In this document: piece by piece, positions 1-9,024 of the stretch
Layout: each line of letters begins with the position of its first letter
Position numbering within the stretch: the stretch's first letter is position 1
From: Streptomyces sulfonofaciens
Lineage (GTDB): Bacteria > Actinomycetota > Actinomycetes > Streptomycetales > Streptomycetaceae
Reading direction: 5' to 3'
Assembly (NCBI RefSeq): GCF_014656295.1
Contig: NZ_BNCD01000007.1
Location: 124,001-188,000, forward strand
DNA: 64,000 nucleotides
The notes under the pieces: generated by a model
The model's input: the letters and a program-made list of their open reading frames with translations, nothing else
Databases searched by the model: none
What the model was told of the DNA's origin: nothing
Made by a program: the position numbers and the translations under genes

Positions 1-39
1 CAGATCGGGGCGAACGGGTTGAGAGGGACGACCGAATCC

Positions 40-933
40 GTGCCGGTCCCGGCGCGGGCGGGCACCGCAGCCCGGCCTGCGGACCCCGCCCCCCGCCGGG
101 TCCGGGGCCTCACCCTCTTCCGCAGCGAGCTGACCACCACGTTCCGGCGCTGGCGCACGCTCGCGCTGCTCGCGGTGCTGGCCGCCGTGCCCGTGCTGGT
201 GGGCACCGCGGTGAAGTTGGAGACCGGCGACGGCGGGGGTGCGGGCCCCGGCGGCGGTGGCGGCCCGGCCTTCATCGCCCAGGTCACCAACAACGGGCTG
301 TTCCTGGTCTTCACGGCGCTGGCCGCGACCCTGCCGTTCTTCCTGCCGATGTCCGTCGGCGTGGTGGCGGGCGACGCGATCGCCGGCGAGGCGCACGCCG
401 GCACCCTGCGCTACCTGTTGGTCGCCCCTGCCGGCCGGACCCGTCTGCTGCTCGTCAAGTACGCCACCGTGATGACCTTCTGCCTGGTGGCGACCCTGGT
501 CGTGGCCGTCTTCGCGCTGGCCACCGGGGCGGTGCTCTTCCCGCTGGGCGAGGTCACCACGATCTCGGGAACCACCATCGGCTTCGGCGAAGGACTGCTG
601 CGCGCCCTGCTGATCGCCCTCGTCGTCGCCGCCTCGCTGCTCGGCCTGGCGGCGCTCGGGCTGTTCATCTCCACCCTCACCAGCAGCGGAATCGCCGCCA
701 TGGCCACCACCGTCGGCCTGCTGATCACCCTCCAGATCCTGGACCAGATCCCGCAGCTTCACGTGCTCCAGCCCTACTTCTTCACGCACTACTGGCTGTC
801 CTTCGCGGACGTGATGCGCCAGCCCGTCTACTGGACCGACCTGGTGAGGAACCTGGAGCTGCAGGCGCTGTACGCGGCGGTGTTCGGCTCGGCGGCGTGG
901 GCCCGGTTCACGACGAAGGACATCACTGCCTAG
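40..933 (+). CDS. ABC-2 type transporter permease
   Basis: A 297-residue membrane protein with a charged N-terminal tail (RSELTTTFRRWRT) and about six hydrophobic segments, typical of ABC-2 permeases such as the NosY/YhaP kind. The segment GDAIAGEAHAGTLRYLL matches the conserved cytoplasmic loop between the second and third helices of this family. It should form the membrane channel for an ATPase encoded upstream. Six sense codons and a TGA at 2..22 could be the end of that gene, overlapping an alternative TTG start at 19. I prefer GTG at 40 because GAGAGGGA lies 11 bases upstream. Substrate unknown. Confidence 0.8.
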   Translation: MPVPARAGTAARPADPAPRRVRGLTLFRSELTTTFRRWRTLALLAVLAAVPVLVGTAVKLETGDGGGAGPGGGGGPAFIAQVTNNGLFLVFTALAATLPFFLPMSVGVVAGDAIAGEAHAGTLRYLLVAPAGRTRLLLVKYATVMTFCLVATLVVAVFALATGAVLFPLGEVTTISGTTIGFGEGLLRALLIALVVAASLLGLAALGLFISTLTSSGIAAMATTVGLLITLQILDQIPQLHVLQPYFFTHYWLSFADVMRQPVYWTDLVRNLELQALYAAVFGSAAWARFTTKDITA

Positions 934-960
934 CGCGGCCGGGCCACGGCCGAGGCCGCC

Positions 961-990
961 CGTCGCCGGGCCCGCGCGGGCCCGGCGACG
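961..990. terminator. Perfect 30-bp palindrome, bidirectional terminator
   Basis: Two 15-base arms (CGTCGCCGGGCCCGC and its exact complement) meet with no spacer, 28 bases after the permease stop and before the convergent flavodoxin-like gene. It fits a GC-rich terminator serving both strands. There is no real T-run. Confidence 0.6.
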
Positions 991-1097
991 GTCTTCGGGC
1001 CCGCGCCGGGTCCGCGTCGGTCGTGAGGCCCGTACCGTCCGCGCCGGTCGTCAGGTCTGCTTCGGTCGTGAAGGCCCGCACGGGTCCGTGTCAGTCC

Positions 1098-1751
1098 TCA
1101 GGCCGGTGTCCCGGCCGTGAGGTCCGTTCCGGCCGTGAGGTCCGTCCCGGTCGTGTCCGCCGTCCCGCCACCTGCCCCGCTCTCGTAGGGGAACCGGGCC
1201 GGGACCGGCTCACGGGCGAAGAACGTCTTCGCCCGGGCCATCGCCCGCTCGTCGCCGAGCACGTCGCCCGGCCGGCTGCCGTTGCCGAGCAGCACGCCGC
1301 CGAAACGCATCCGCATGAACGCGGCCGTGAGCTGGAGGGTCCCTATCAGCGGTGCTGCCACCTCCTCCTCCTGGTGCGCATGCGCCGTGACGCCCCACAG
1401 CGCCCGGTCCGCCATGGTCGTCCTGAACTCCCCGGGCTCCCGCAGCCAGCCCGACCAGTAGTCCAGGTAGCGCTTGGTGGCGGCGGAGAGGGAGTACCAG
1501 TACAGCGGTGAGGCGATGACCAGGTCGGTGGCGGCCAGGGTGGCCTCGAACAGCAGCGACGCGTTGGTATCGGCGGCGCGGGTGCGGTCGGCGTGCCGCA
1601 GGTCCTCGAAGTCGGGCAGCGGATGGTCGGTGAGCCGGATCCAGCGCTGGGACGCGCCCGCGGGCAGTTCCTCGGCGGCCTTGCGGGCCAGCAGCTCGGT
1701 GTTGCCGTCGTCACGGCTGCTGCCCAGCAGGAACAGAAAGGTGCGGTTCAT
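1098..1751 (-). CDS. NAD(P)H-dependent FMN reductase / flavodoxin-fold oxidoreductase
   Basis: A 217-residue protein of the NADPH-dependent FMN reductase family. The N-terminus reads FLFLLGSSRDDGNTELLARK, the phosphate-binding loop for FMN (GSxRxxGNT), and SPLYWYSLSA is the second flavin-contact loop. Such proteins reduce flavins or quinones in the cytoplasm. The last ~25 residues are a low-complexity tail with TDLTAG repeated, beyond the usual fold. I chose ATG at 1751 because GAGGAAG sits seven bases upstream; the frame stays open for another 700 bases but that part is shadow sequence. The gene stands alone and converges on the ABC permease. Confidence 0.8.
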   Translation of the reverse strand: MNRTFLFLLGSSRDDGNTELLARKAAEELPAGASQRWIRLTDHPLPDFEDLRHADRTRAADTNASLLFEATLAATDLVIASPLYWYSLSAATKRYLDYWSGWLREPGEFRTTMADRALWGVTAHAHQEEEVAAPLIGTLQLTAAFMRMRFGGVLLGNGSRPGDVLGDERAMARAKTFFAREPVPARFPYESGAGGGTADTTGTDLTAGTDLTAGTPA

Positions 1752-1987
1752 CGACGTCTTCCTCTTGACGGACACGGGGTACGGCGTGCCAACGCTCGGG
1801 GGAGGCGCGAACATTCCGCTCCACCGGCGCCCGCACCCGCGTCCGCCACCGTGCCGGCGCCCTCGGCCCCGAGCGGCCCACCACGCCGAGCAGTCCGCGC
1901 AGCCGAGCAGCCCGTGCCGACCGCGCGCCCGGGGGTACCAGCCCCCGGGGCTCCGTGCCGCCCCGAGCCCTCGCCCACTCCCGAGCG

Positions 1988-2446
1988 TCAGTGCACGCAG
2001 AACTCGTTGCCCTCCGGGTCCGTCATCACCGTCCACTCGCCCCCCGGCTCCCTGGCGTGCCGGAGCACGAACGCACCGAGCGCCCCGAGGCGGGCGACCT
2101 CGTCCACGCGGCGGCCCGCGGCACTGTGCACGTCGATGTGGAGGCGGTTCTTGGTGGTCTTGGGCTCCGGTACCCGCTGGAAGAGGATGCGGCGGCCGAG
2201 ACCCGTGCCGCTCTGCTCGTCGTACGGATCGTCGGGGTGCCTGACGGCGGCCAGGTCCCGCCAGGCGGCGCGTCCCCCGACCTCGACGGTGATGGCCCGC
2301 GGCACGGCGTTCGCGGCGAGCAGCCGCTCCACCAGAGCGCTGTTGTCCTCCACGGCATAGCCGAGGGCGGCCGCCCAGAAACCGGCCTGGGCGTGCGGGT
2401 CCGCGGCGTCCACCACGAGCTTCCAGTGCAGTACGGGCTGAGTCAT
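1988..2446 (-). CDS. VOC-family (glyoxalase/bleomycin-resistance fold) protein
   Basis: A 152-residue protein with the two-module vicinal oxygen chelate fold. It starts MTQPVLHWKLVVDAADP and contains FWAAALGYAVE, RILFQRVPEPKTTKNRLHID and a closing TVMTDPEGNEFCV, the standard motifs of the actinobacterial glyoxalase-like subfamily. HLD-type His/Asp pairs (HIDVH) and the terminal DPEGNEF are the usual metal- or ligand-contact region. The substrate cannot be read from sequence. ATG at 2446 is the natural start. The gene has its own promoter space on both sides (236 bases to the FMN reductase gene). Confidence 0.8.
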   Translation of the reverse strand: MTQPVLHWKLVVDAADPHAQAGFWAAALGYAVEDNSALVERLLAANAVPRAITVEVGGRAAWRDLAAVRHPDDPYDEQSGTGLGRRILFQRVPEPKTTKNRLHIDVHSAAGRRVDEVARLGALGAFVLRHAREPGGEWTVMTDPEGNEFCVH

Positions 2447-2679
2447 GCACCAGTTATAGCCAGCCGGCCCGGTACCCGTCCGCGTGTCCGCCCGTCCGCC
2501 CGTCTGCCACATCATCCCGGCGGCGACGGGGGACCGGTCCGAAGGGTGCGTGCCGACTTCCGGGCGCCGCACGGCCCGTCACATCGACCGTCCGGGCCCC
2601 GTCACATCGACCGTTCGGGGCCGGCGAAAAGCCCGCAAGCCGCCGGACGTCCGGAAGGAGCCCAGCCCAGGACCCGGTT

Positions 2680-3732
2680 TCAGACCGCCTGTCCCCGCTG
2701 AGCCGAAGCCCCGTCCACCTCCGCGGCGCCGTCCGCCCCCAAAGCCCCGCCCACCTCGGCAGCCCCGTCCCTCTCGGCGACCCCGTCCGTCCTGGCCGTC
2801 CCGTCCATCCCGTCCGCCTCGGCCCGCAGCCGCAGCGCCTTCGCCCGGTTCCGCCGGGCCGTGCGCAACGCGTCCCAGCTCAGCACCGCCAGCGCCACCC
2901 ACACCAGGGCGAAGCCCGCCCACCGCTCGGGCGGCATCTCCTCATGGAAGTACAGGACACCCAGCACGAACTGGAGAACCGGCGTCAGGTACTGCAACAA
3001 CCCCAGCGTGGACAGCGGCACCCGGATGGCCGACGCCCCGAAACACACCAGCGGCACAGCCGTCACCAGCCCCGTCGAGACCAGCAGCACCGCATGCCCG
3101 GTGCCCTGCGACGTGAACGTGCCCTCACCCCGAGCACCCAGCCACAGCAGGTACGCCAGCGCGGGCAGGAACTGGATCGTGGTCTCGGCGGCCAGCGACT
3201 CCAGCCCGCTGAGCGCCACCTTCTTCTTGACCAGGCCGTATGCCCCGAACGAGAAGGCCAGGCAGAGCGAGATCCACGGCGGTTGCCCGTACCCGAACGT
3301 CAGCGTCACCACCGCGACGAACCCGGTACCGACCGCCACCCACTGCGCCGGTCGCAGCCGCTCCTTGAGCAACAGGACCCCGAGGGCGATGGTGACCAGC
3401 GGATTGATGAAGTAACCGAGCGACGCCTCCACCACATGGTCGGAGTTCACCGCCCATATGTAGACGCCCCAGTTCACGCTGATCAGTGCAGCGGCAAGCG
3501 TCACGAGCACCAGCCTGCCCGGCTGCCGCAGCAGCGCTCCGGCCCACGCCCACCGCCGCACCACCAGGAGCGCCACCACCACCAGCAGCAACGACCACAC
3601 CATCCGGTGGGCGAGGATCTCCACGGCGCCGGCGGAGTCGACCAGCGGCCAGAACAGGGGCACCAGCCCCCACAGGCCGTACGCCGCGACGCCGTTCAGC
3701 AGACCGACACGTTGCTCGCCCCTGCCCGCCAC
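2680..3732 (-). CDS. rarD: RarD-like EamA/DMT-family transporter
   Basis: A membrane protein of about 350 residues with ten hydrophobic segments, in the RarD branch of the drug/metabolite transporter superfamily. Diagnostic RarD stretches are NGVAAYGLWGLVPLFW at the N-terminus, HRMVWSLLL, NWGVYIWAVNSDHVVEASLG, GYFINPLV and LGLLQYLTPVLQFVLGV. Substrate specificity is not established for this branch. The C-terminus carries ~45 extra residues rich in DGxAE repeats. GTG at 3732 places the start ~12 residues before the first helix, as in relatives; ATG at 3795 would add 21 low-complexity residues. Confidence 0.85.
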   Translation of the reverse strand: MAGRGEQRVGLLNGVAAYGLWGLVPLFWPLVDSAGAVEILAHRMVWSLLLVVVALLVVRRWAWAGALLRQPGRLVLVTLAAALISVNWGVYIWAVNSDHVVEASLGYFINPLVTIALGVLLLKERLRPAQWVAVGTGFVAVVTLTFGYGQPPWISLCLAFSFGAYGLVKKKVALSGLESLAAETTIQFLPALAYLLWLGARGEGTFTSQGTGHAVLLVSTGLVTAVPLVCFGASAIRVPLSTLGLLQYLTPVLQFVLGVLYFHEEMPPERWAGFALVWVALAVLSWDALRTARRNRAKALRLRAEADGMDGTARTDGVAERDGAAEVGGALGADGAAEVDGASAQRGQAV

Positions 3733-3844
3733 GGGCCCTCCCCAGTCCTCGGCTCCCGACCCGGCGCCCCCGCCCGCCCGGCTGCCCCACGGCAACCCGA
3801 CGACGGTAACGCCGCAACCCCTCGACTGTCATGTGCGTATCGCC

Positions 3845-3975
3845 ATACGGTCATGACGAAGCCCGGCATCCGAAGCCCGGCACCCGAAGTCCGTAGCCGA
3901 TGCCCGAAGTCGTAGTCCGTAGCCGGGGTCCGGAACCCGTAACCCGTAGTGCGAAGGGCGTAGGGCGAAGCCCGC
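3845..3975. repeat. Degenerate CCGAAGCCCG/CCGTAGCC tandem repeats
   Basis: The gap between the RarD-like gene and korB holds repeated 10-16-base units of the form GAAGCCCGGCATCC, GAAGTCCGTAGCC and AACCCGTAGTGCG. No gene is visible in 3796..4118; the rest is the kor terminator. Confidence 0.6.
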
Positions 3976-4018
3976 CGCCGCGCGACGCATGCCGCGCGAC
4001 GCATGCCGCACACAAGAA

Positions 4019-4046
4019 GGCCCGGACCTGTCACCAGATCCGGGCC
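4019..4046 (-). terminator. Terminator of the korA-korB operon
   Basis: Stem of 12 bp (GGCCCGGATCTG on the minus strand, one G-U pair) with a four-base loop, followed on the minus strand by TTCTTGTGTG. It lies 73 bases beyond the korB stop. Confidence 0.7.
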
Positions 4047-4118
4047 CCGTGGCACCGTTCTCTCAGCGGTGGGAACCGCCCGCCGGGCGGATTCCCGCAC
4101 GGCTCGGCCGGACGGCCG

Positions 4119-5225
4119 TCAGCCGACGACCGTCCAGGTGTCGCCACCGGCGAACAGCGCGGCCAGGTCGCCCTTGCCCTGCTGCTCCACGGCCGTGTCG
4201 AGCTGCTCCGACATCAGCCGGTCGTAGACGGGCCTGTCCACGGACCGGAACACACCGATCGGCGTGTGGTGCAGGGTGTCGGGGTCGGCGAGGCGGGAGA
4301 GGGCGAACGCCGTCGTCGGGCTCGGGTTGTGCGCGTCGTGGACGACGACCTGCGATTCGTTCGCGGGCGTCACCGGCGCCACGGCGAGATCGCCGGTGAC
4401 CGGGTCCCGTACGACCCCCATGGCACCCCCGGTGCCGAACCGGATCGGCCGCCCGTGCTCCAGCCGGATCACCGCGTTCTCGGCCTGCTCGCGGTCCTTG
4501 AGGACCTCGAAGGCGCCGTCGTTGAAGATGTTGCAGTTCTGGTAGATCTCCACGAGGGCCGTGCCGGGGTGGGCCGCCGCCTCGCGCAGCACGCTGGTGA
4601 GGTGCTTGCGGTCGGAGTCGACCGTACGGGCCACGAACGACGCCTCCGCGCCCAGCGCCAGCGACACCGGGTTGAAAGGAGTGTCCAGCGAGCCCATCGG
4701 CGTCGACTTGGTGATCTTGCCGACCTCGGAGGTGGGGCTGTACTGGCCCTTCGTCAGGCCGTAGATCCGGTTGTTGAACAGCAGGATCTTCAGGTTGACG
4801 TTGCGGCGGAGCGCGTGGATGAGGTGGTTGCCGCCGATCGACAGGGCATCGCCGTCACCCGTGACGACCCACACGGACAGGTCGGGCCGCGACGACGCCA
4901 GGCCGGTGGCGATCGCCGGCGCCCGGCCGTGGATCGAGTGCATCCCGTAGGTGTTCATGTAGTACGGGAAACGCGAGGAGCAGCCGATGCCGGAGACGAA
5001 GACGATGTTCTCCTTCGCCAGGCCCAGCTCGGGCATGAAGCCCTGGACGGCGGAGAGCACCGCGTAGTCGCCGCACCCGGGGCACCAGCGGACTTCCTGG
5101 TCGGACTTGAAGTCCTTCATGGACTGCTTGGCAGTCGCCTTGGGCACCAGCGACAGCGCGTCGAGGGCACGGCCCGCCCCGCCCGTTCCGTTGGCGGGGG
5201 TCACCGTCTCGGCTGTCTCAGTCAT
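4119..5225 (-). CDS. korB: 2-oxoacid:ferredoxin oxidoreductase, beta subunit
   Basis: A 368-residue beta subunit of the CoA-dependent 2-oxoglutarate (or 2-oxoacid):ferredoxin oxidoreductase. It binds thiamine diphosphate and one 4Fe-4S cluster and passes electrons to ferredoxin. Visible motifs: WCPGCGDYAVL and GIGCSSRFPYY (cluster cysteines), the TPP motif GDGDALSIGGNH with LLFNNRIYGLTKGQYSPTS, and YQNCNIFND with the last cysteine. The ATG at 5225 overlaps the korA stop by eight bases and has AAGGAGG six bases upstream inside korA, so the two are translationally coupled. It is an oxygen-tolerant actinobacterial form by family. No ferredoxin gene is adjacent. Confidence 0.93.
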   Translation of the reverse strand: MTETAETVTPANGTGGAGRALDALSLVPKATAKQSMKDFKSDQEVRWCPGCGDYAVLSAVQGFMPELGLAKENIVFVSGIGCSSRFPYYMNTYGMHSIHGRAPAIATGLASSRPDLSVWVVTGDGDALSIGGNHLIHALRRNVNLKILLFNNRIYGLTKGQYSPTSEVGKITKSTPMGSLDTPFNPVSLALGAEASFVARTVDSDRKHLTSVLREAAAHPGTALVEIYQNCNIFNDGAFEVLKDREQAENAVIRLEHGRPIRFGTGGAMGVVRDPVTGDLAVAPVTPANESQVVVHDAHNPSPTTAFALSRLADPDTLHHTPIGVFRSVDRPVYDRLMSEQLDTAVEQQGKGDLAALFAGGDTWTVVG

Positions 5226-7161
5226 CGAGGGCCTCCTTGAGAGCCGTGGCCAACTGCTCGGCCTTGAAGGGCAGGCCGCGAACCTGGGTGTACGACCGGG
5301 CGTCGACCAGGTACCTGGCTCGTACCAGGGTGCTGAGCTGGCCGAGGTTCATCTCCGGAACGACGATCTTGTCGTACCGCTTCAGGACCTCGCCGAGGTT
5401 GCCCGGGAACGGGTTGAGGTGGCGCAGATGTGCCTGGGCGATGTGCTCGCCGGCACTGCGTAGCCGCCGGACCGCCGCGGTGATCGGGCCGTAGGTCGAG
5501 CCCCAGCCCAGCACCAGCAGCCTCGCCTCGCCCGTGGGGTCGTCGACCGCCACGTCCGGGACCTCGATCCCGTCGATCTTGGCCTGCCGGGTGCGGACCA
5601 TGTAGTCGTGGTTGGCGGGGTCGTAGGAGATGTTGCCCGTGCCGTCCTGCTTCTCGATGCCGCCGATCCGGTGCTCCAGACCCGGGGTGCCGGGGATCGC
5701 CCAGGGCCGGGCCAGCGTCTCCGGGTCGCGCTTGTACGGCCAGAACGCCTCGGTGCCGTCCTCCAGGACGTGGTTGGGCGCCTGCGCGAACTGGACACCC
5801 AGCTCGGGCAGCTCGTCGACCTCCGGGATGCGCCAGGGCTCCGAGCCGTTGGCCAGGTAGCCGTCGGAGAGCAGGAAGACGGGGGTGCGGTAGGTCAGCG
5901 CGATACGGGCTGCCTCCAGGGCCGCGTCGAAGCAGTCCGCGGGCGTCTGCGGGGCGACCACCGGCACGGGTGCCTCGCCGTTGCGGCCGTACATCGCCTG
6001 GAGGAGGTCGGCCTGCTCGGTCTTGGTGGGAAGACCGGTCGAGGGGCCGCCGCGCTGGATGTCGATGATCAGCAGCGGCAGCTCCAGGGAGACCGCGAGG
6101 CCGATCGTCTCGCTCTTGAGGGCCACACCGGGTCCCGACGTGGTGGTCACGCCGAGCGAACCGCCGAAGGCCGCGCCCAGCGCCGCGCCGATTCCGGCGA
6201 TCTCGTCCTCGGCCTGGAAGGTGCGCACGCCGAAGTTCTTGTGCCTGCTGAGCTCGTGCAGGATGTCGGAGGCCGGGGTGATCGGGTACGACCCCAGGTA
6301 CAGCGGCAGGTCCGCCTGCCGCGACGCGGCGACCAGACCGTAGGCCAGGGCCAGGTTCCCGGAGATGTTGCGGTAGGTACCCGGGGGGAACGCGGTGGAG
6401 GCGGGGGCCACCTCGTAGGAGACGGCGAAGTCCTCCGTGGTCTCGCCGAAGTTCCAGCCGGCCCGGAACGCCGTCAGGTTCGCCTCGGCGATCTCCGGCT
6501 TCTTGGCGAACTTGGCCGCGAGGAAGCGCTCCGTGCCCTCCGTCGGCCTGTTGTACATCCACGACAGCAGGCCCAGCGCGAACATGTTCTTCGAACGGTC
6601 CGCGTCCTTGCGCGAGAGGTCGAAGTCCTTCAGCGCCTCGACCGTCAGCGTGCCCAGCGGCACCGGGTGCACCCGGTAGCCGTCCAGCGAGCCGTCCTCC
6701 AGGGGGGACGTCTCGTAGCCCACCTTCGCCATGGCGCGCTTGGTGAACTCGTCCGTGTTCACGATGATCTCGGCACCGCGCGGCAGGTCGGCGATGTTCG
6801 CCTTCAGGGCCGCGGGGTTCATGGCCACGAGCACGTTCGGTGCGTCGCCCGGCGTGAGGATGTCGTGGTCCGCGAAGTGGAGCTGGAACGACGAGACGCC
6901 GGGCAGCGTGCCTGCGGGCGCCCGGATCTCCGCCGGGAAGTTCGGCAGCGTCGCCAGGTCATTGCCGAAGGACGCGGTCTCCGATGTGAAACGGTCACCC
7001 GTCAGCTGCATACCGTCACCCGAGTCGCCCGCGAACCGGATGATCACCCGGTCCAGGCGGCGGACCTCTTTGTCGCCGGGCTCGTGGGGCAACTGCGTGG
7101 GCCGGTCACCGGCGGCGGTGCCGGCGGCCTGCCCGGCTGGGCTACTGACCTGGCTGGTCAC
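5218..7161 (-). CDS. korA: 2-oxoacid:ferredoxin oxidoreductase, fused gamma-alpha subunit
   Basis: A 647-residue protein. The first ~200 residues are the gamma domain (RVIIRFAGDSGDGMQLTGDR, TFTS-like region, NFPAEIRAPAGTLPGVSSFQ), fused to the alpha domain (YLGSYPITPASDILHELS, FQAEDEIAGIGAALGAAFGG, TTTSGPGVALKSE, DIQRGGPSTGLPTKTEQADL). This gamma-alpha fusion is usual for actinobacterial KorA, the partner of KorB. GTG at 7161 is chosen: GAGGGAGG lies nine bases upstream, and the 22 codons before it look non-coding. It probably heads a two-gene operon. Its position beside an NADH-module-less complex I operon is noted under findings. Confidence 0.93.
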   Translation of the reverse strand: MTSQVSSPAGQAAGTAAGDRPTQLPHEPGDKEVRRLDRVIIRFAGDSGDGMQLTGDRFTSETASFGNDLATLPNFPAEIRAPAGTLPGVSSFQLHFADHDILTPGDAPNVLVAMNPAALKANIADLPRGAEIIVNTDEFTKRAMAKVGYETSPLEDGSLDGYRVHPVPLGTLTVEALKDFDLSRKDADRSKNMFALGLLSWMYNRPTEGTERFLAAKFAKKPEIAEANLTAFRAGWNFGETTEDFAVSYEVAPASTAFPPGTYRNISGNLALAYGLVAASRQADLPLYLGSYPITPASDILHELSRHKNFGVRTFQAEDEIAGIGAALGAAFGGSLGVTTTSGPGVALKSETIGLAVSLELPLLIIDIQRGGPSTGLPTKTEQADLLQAMYGRNGEAPVPVVAPQTPADCFDAALEAARIALTYRTPVFLLSDGYLANGSEPWRIPEVDELPELGVQFAQAPNHVLEDGTEAFWPYKRDPETLARPWAIPGTPGLEHRIGGIEKQDGTGNISYDPANHDYMVRTRQAKIDGIEVPDVAVDDPTGEARLLVLGWGSTYGPITAAVRRLRSAGEHIAQAHLRHLNPFPGNLGEVLKRYDKIVVPEMNLGQLSTLVRARYLVDARSYTQVRGLPFKAEQLATALKEALDD

Positions 7162-7456
7162 TGAACTGGACCTCCCTCGGGACAGCTGTGCGGGGTTGGC
7201 CGGCCGACTGGCCCACCCGGCCACCACCCTACGTCGGTAAGGGTTCCCTTCCCTTGCCTGATCGGATCGTGGACGGATCTTTGAGACAGATCTCCGCCGT
7301 TCTTTGCCATGTTTTGCCCGCCTTCTGGCCTTCTTGTCAGAGCGCTTCCTACTGGTTCTCTACTTCTGGAACTCTGCCCGGGGCCCGCTGCTTCCCGGCG
7401 CCCTGGTCAGCACTGTGGGGCCCGTGGGCCATGAGTGCGTGCATCAGTGTGGGTGG

Positions 7457-8128
7457 TCAGGAGTTCAGATAGGTCAGAACCGCCAGGACGCGACGGTGAT
7501 CCCCGTCACTCTGGGACAGTCCCAGCTTCAGGAAGATGTTGCTGACGTGCTTCTCCACGGCGCCGTCGCTCACCACGAGCTGGCGGGCTATCGCCGAGTT
7601 CGTCCGGCCCTCGGCCATCAGGCCCAGCACCTCGCGCTCGCGAGGGGTCAGGCCCGCGAGCACGTCCTGCTTGCGGCTGCGGCCGAGGAGCTGCGCCACC
7701 ACTTCCGGGTCCAGCGCGGTGCCGCCCTCGGCGACCCGCACCACCGCGTCCACGAACTCGCGGACGTCGGCCACCCGGTCCTTGAGCAGGTAGCCCACGC
7801 CGCGGCTGGAGCCGGCCAGCAGCTCCGTCGCGTACTCCTCCTCCACGTACTGGGAGAGGACCAGGACCGCGAGACCGGGGTGCGCCCGGCGGAGCTGCAC
7901 CGCCGCCCGGACTCCTTCGTCGGTGTGCGTCGGGGGCATACGGACGTCGGCGACCACCACGTCCGGCAGCGCTCCCTGATCGGCGAGATCGGTGATGGTC
8001 TTGATCAGCGCCTCGGCGTCCCCGACACCGCCCACCACCTCGTGCCCGCGGTCGGTGAGCAGCCTGGTCAGGCCCTCCCTGAGCAGCACCGAGTCCTCGG
8101 CGATGACCACCCGCACCCTGTCCTCCAC
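7457..8128 (-). CDS. NarL/LuxR-family response regulator
   Basis: About 223 residues: an N-terminal receiver domain (VRVVIAEDSVLLREGL with the acidic pair, phospho-acceptor Asp in VVVADVRMPP, Lys in GYLLKDRV) and a C-terminal LuxR-type helix-turn-helix (LTPREREVLGLMAEGRTN, VSDGAVEKHVSNIFLKLGL). It is the DNA-binding output of a two-component system, most likely fed by one or both HisKA_3 kinases upstream on the same strand. GTG at 8128 puts the start just before the first beta strand; in-frame codons further upstream look like shadow sequence. An ~900-base gap separates it from the nearer kinase, so it has its own promoter. Confidence 0.88.
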   Translation of the reverse strand: MEDRVRVVIAEDSVLLREGLTRLLTDRGHEVVGGVGDAEALIKTITDLADQGALPDVVVADVRMPPTHTDEGVRAAVQLRRAHPGLAVLVLSQYVEEEYATELLAGSSRGVGYLLKDRVADVREFVDAVVRVAEGGTALDPEVVAQLLGRSRKQDVLAGLTPREREVLGLMAEGRTNSAIARQLVVSDGAVEKHVSNIFLKLGLSQSDGDHRRVLAVLTYLNS

Positions 8129-9024
8129 GATTCTCGGCCCCCCGCAGCCCGCCCCCGTCGCGGACGCTCGCGCACCCGCGCCCGTGTCCGCCGTCCCTGA
8201 CAGCTTCCAGCATCGCAGCATTCGAACTGTGCTGCGGAGGGCCTGTGGACAACTGTCTGCCTGCGCACGCGGCAGGCACCGGGACGGTCAGCGCGGAGGG
8301 CCGGGTGGCGAGGGCCGTCTGCTCCACGAGGCCGCTGCGACCGCGGCGGACGGTGCGCAGCAGGTCAGACACGCCCCACCAGGCATGAGGAGGCGTGACC
8401 GAAGAGGCGGCCCGACCGGACACGGGCCCCCGGCGGACCGTCCTCACGGGCGGACCGCCTTCGCCGGAGGAGCCGCAACCTGCTGCCGAGGGCGGGCCTC
8501 ACCGGAGATGCCAGGCACCTGCCTCCGACGGCGATCCTCGCGGAGGTGGCCGAAGCGTGCTGCTTGCGGACGGAGGCGTGGCGGTGTACGACCCCGTGTC
8601 CGCCCCGCCTCCGTGTCCGCCCGCCTCCGTGTCCGCCTCCGCCCCGCTACCGGTGGACGCGCTGTCGGCCCTGTATGCGCGCTGCCTGTGCTGGACGCTC
8701 CGCCGCCGGCCGGGGCTCGCTGCGGTCGGTGCGGGCTCGCTGCGGGCGGCCCGGGCCGCCGCCGGGACCGTCACCGGCGGGCGGGCGCGGAGGCCGGGCG
8801 CCACGGCCCGGCACCCCCCGTGCACAGGCCACTCACCGGGCCGGTCCCGGCGGGCGGCGCGATGGGTGGTCCGGCGGACCGGCCGGGCGGTGGTCAGCCC
8901 TTCGCCGGACCGCCACACGGTGGACGAGGGCCGGCCCCGCCCCGCCCTACGGTGGCCGCAACCTGTCGCACGGGGAGGCCGGACGGGCCGGGCGGAGCGG
9001 TGGGCGACGGGTGGACGCCCTGGA
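8129..9024. other. Long intergenic stretch without a convincing gene
   Basis: An ~900-base gap between the response regulator and its likely kinase. Open frames exist on both strands but are rich in Arg/Pro/Gly/Ala with no motif. The only start with a nearby purine tract is GTG at 8395 (GAGGAGGC), and there the spacing to the codon is only two bases. Short CCGCCTCCGTGTCCGCC repeats lie at about 8605-8640. It is either an oversized regulatory region or a decayed gene. Confidence 0.4.
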
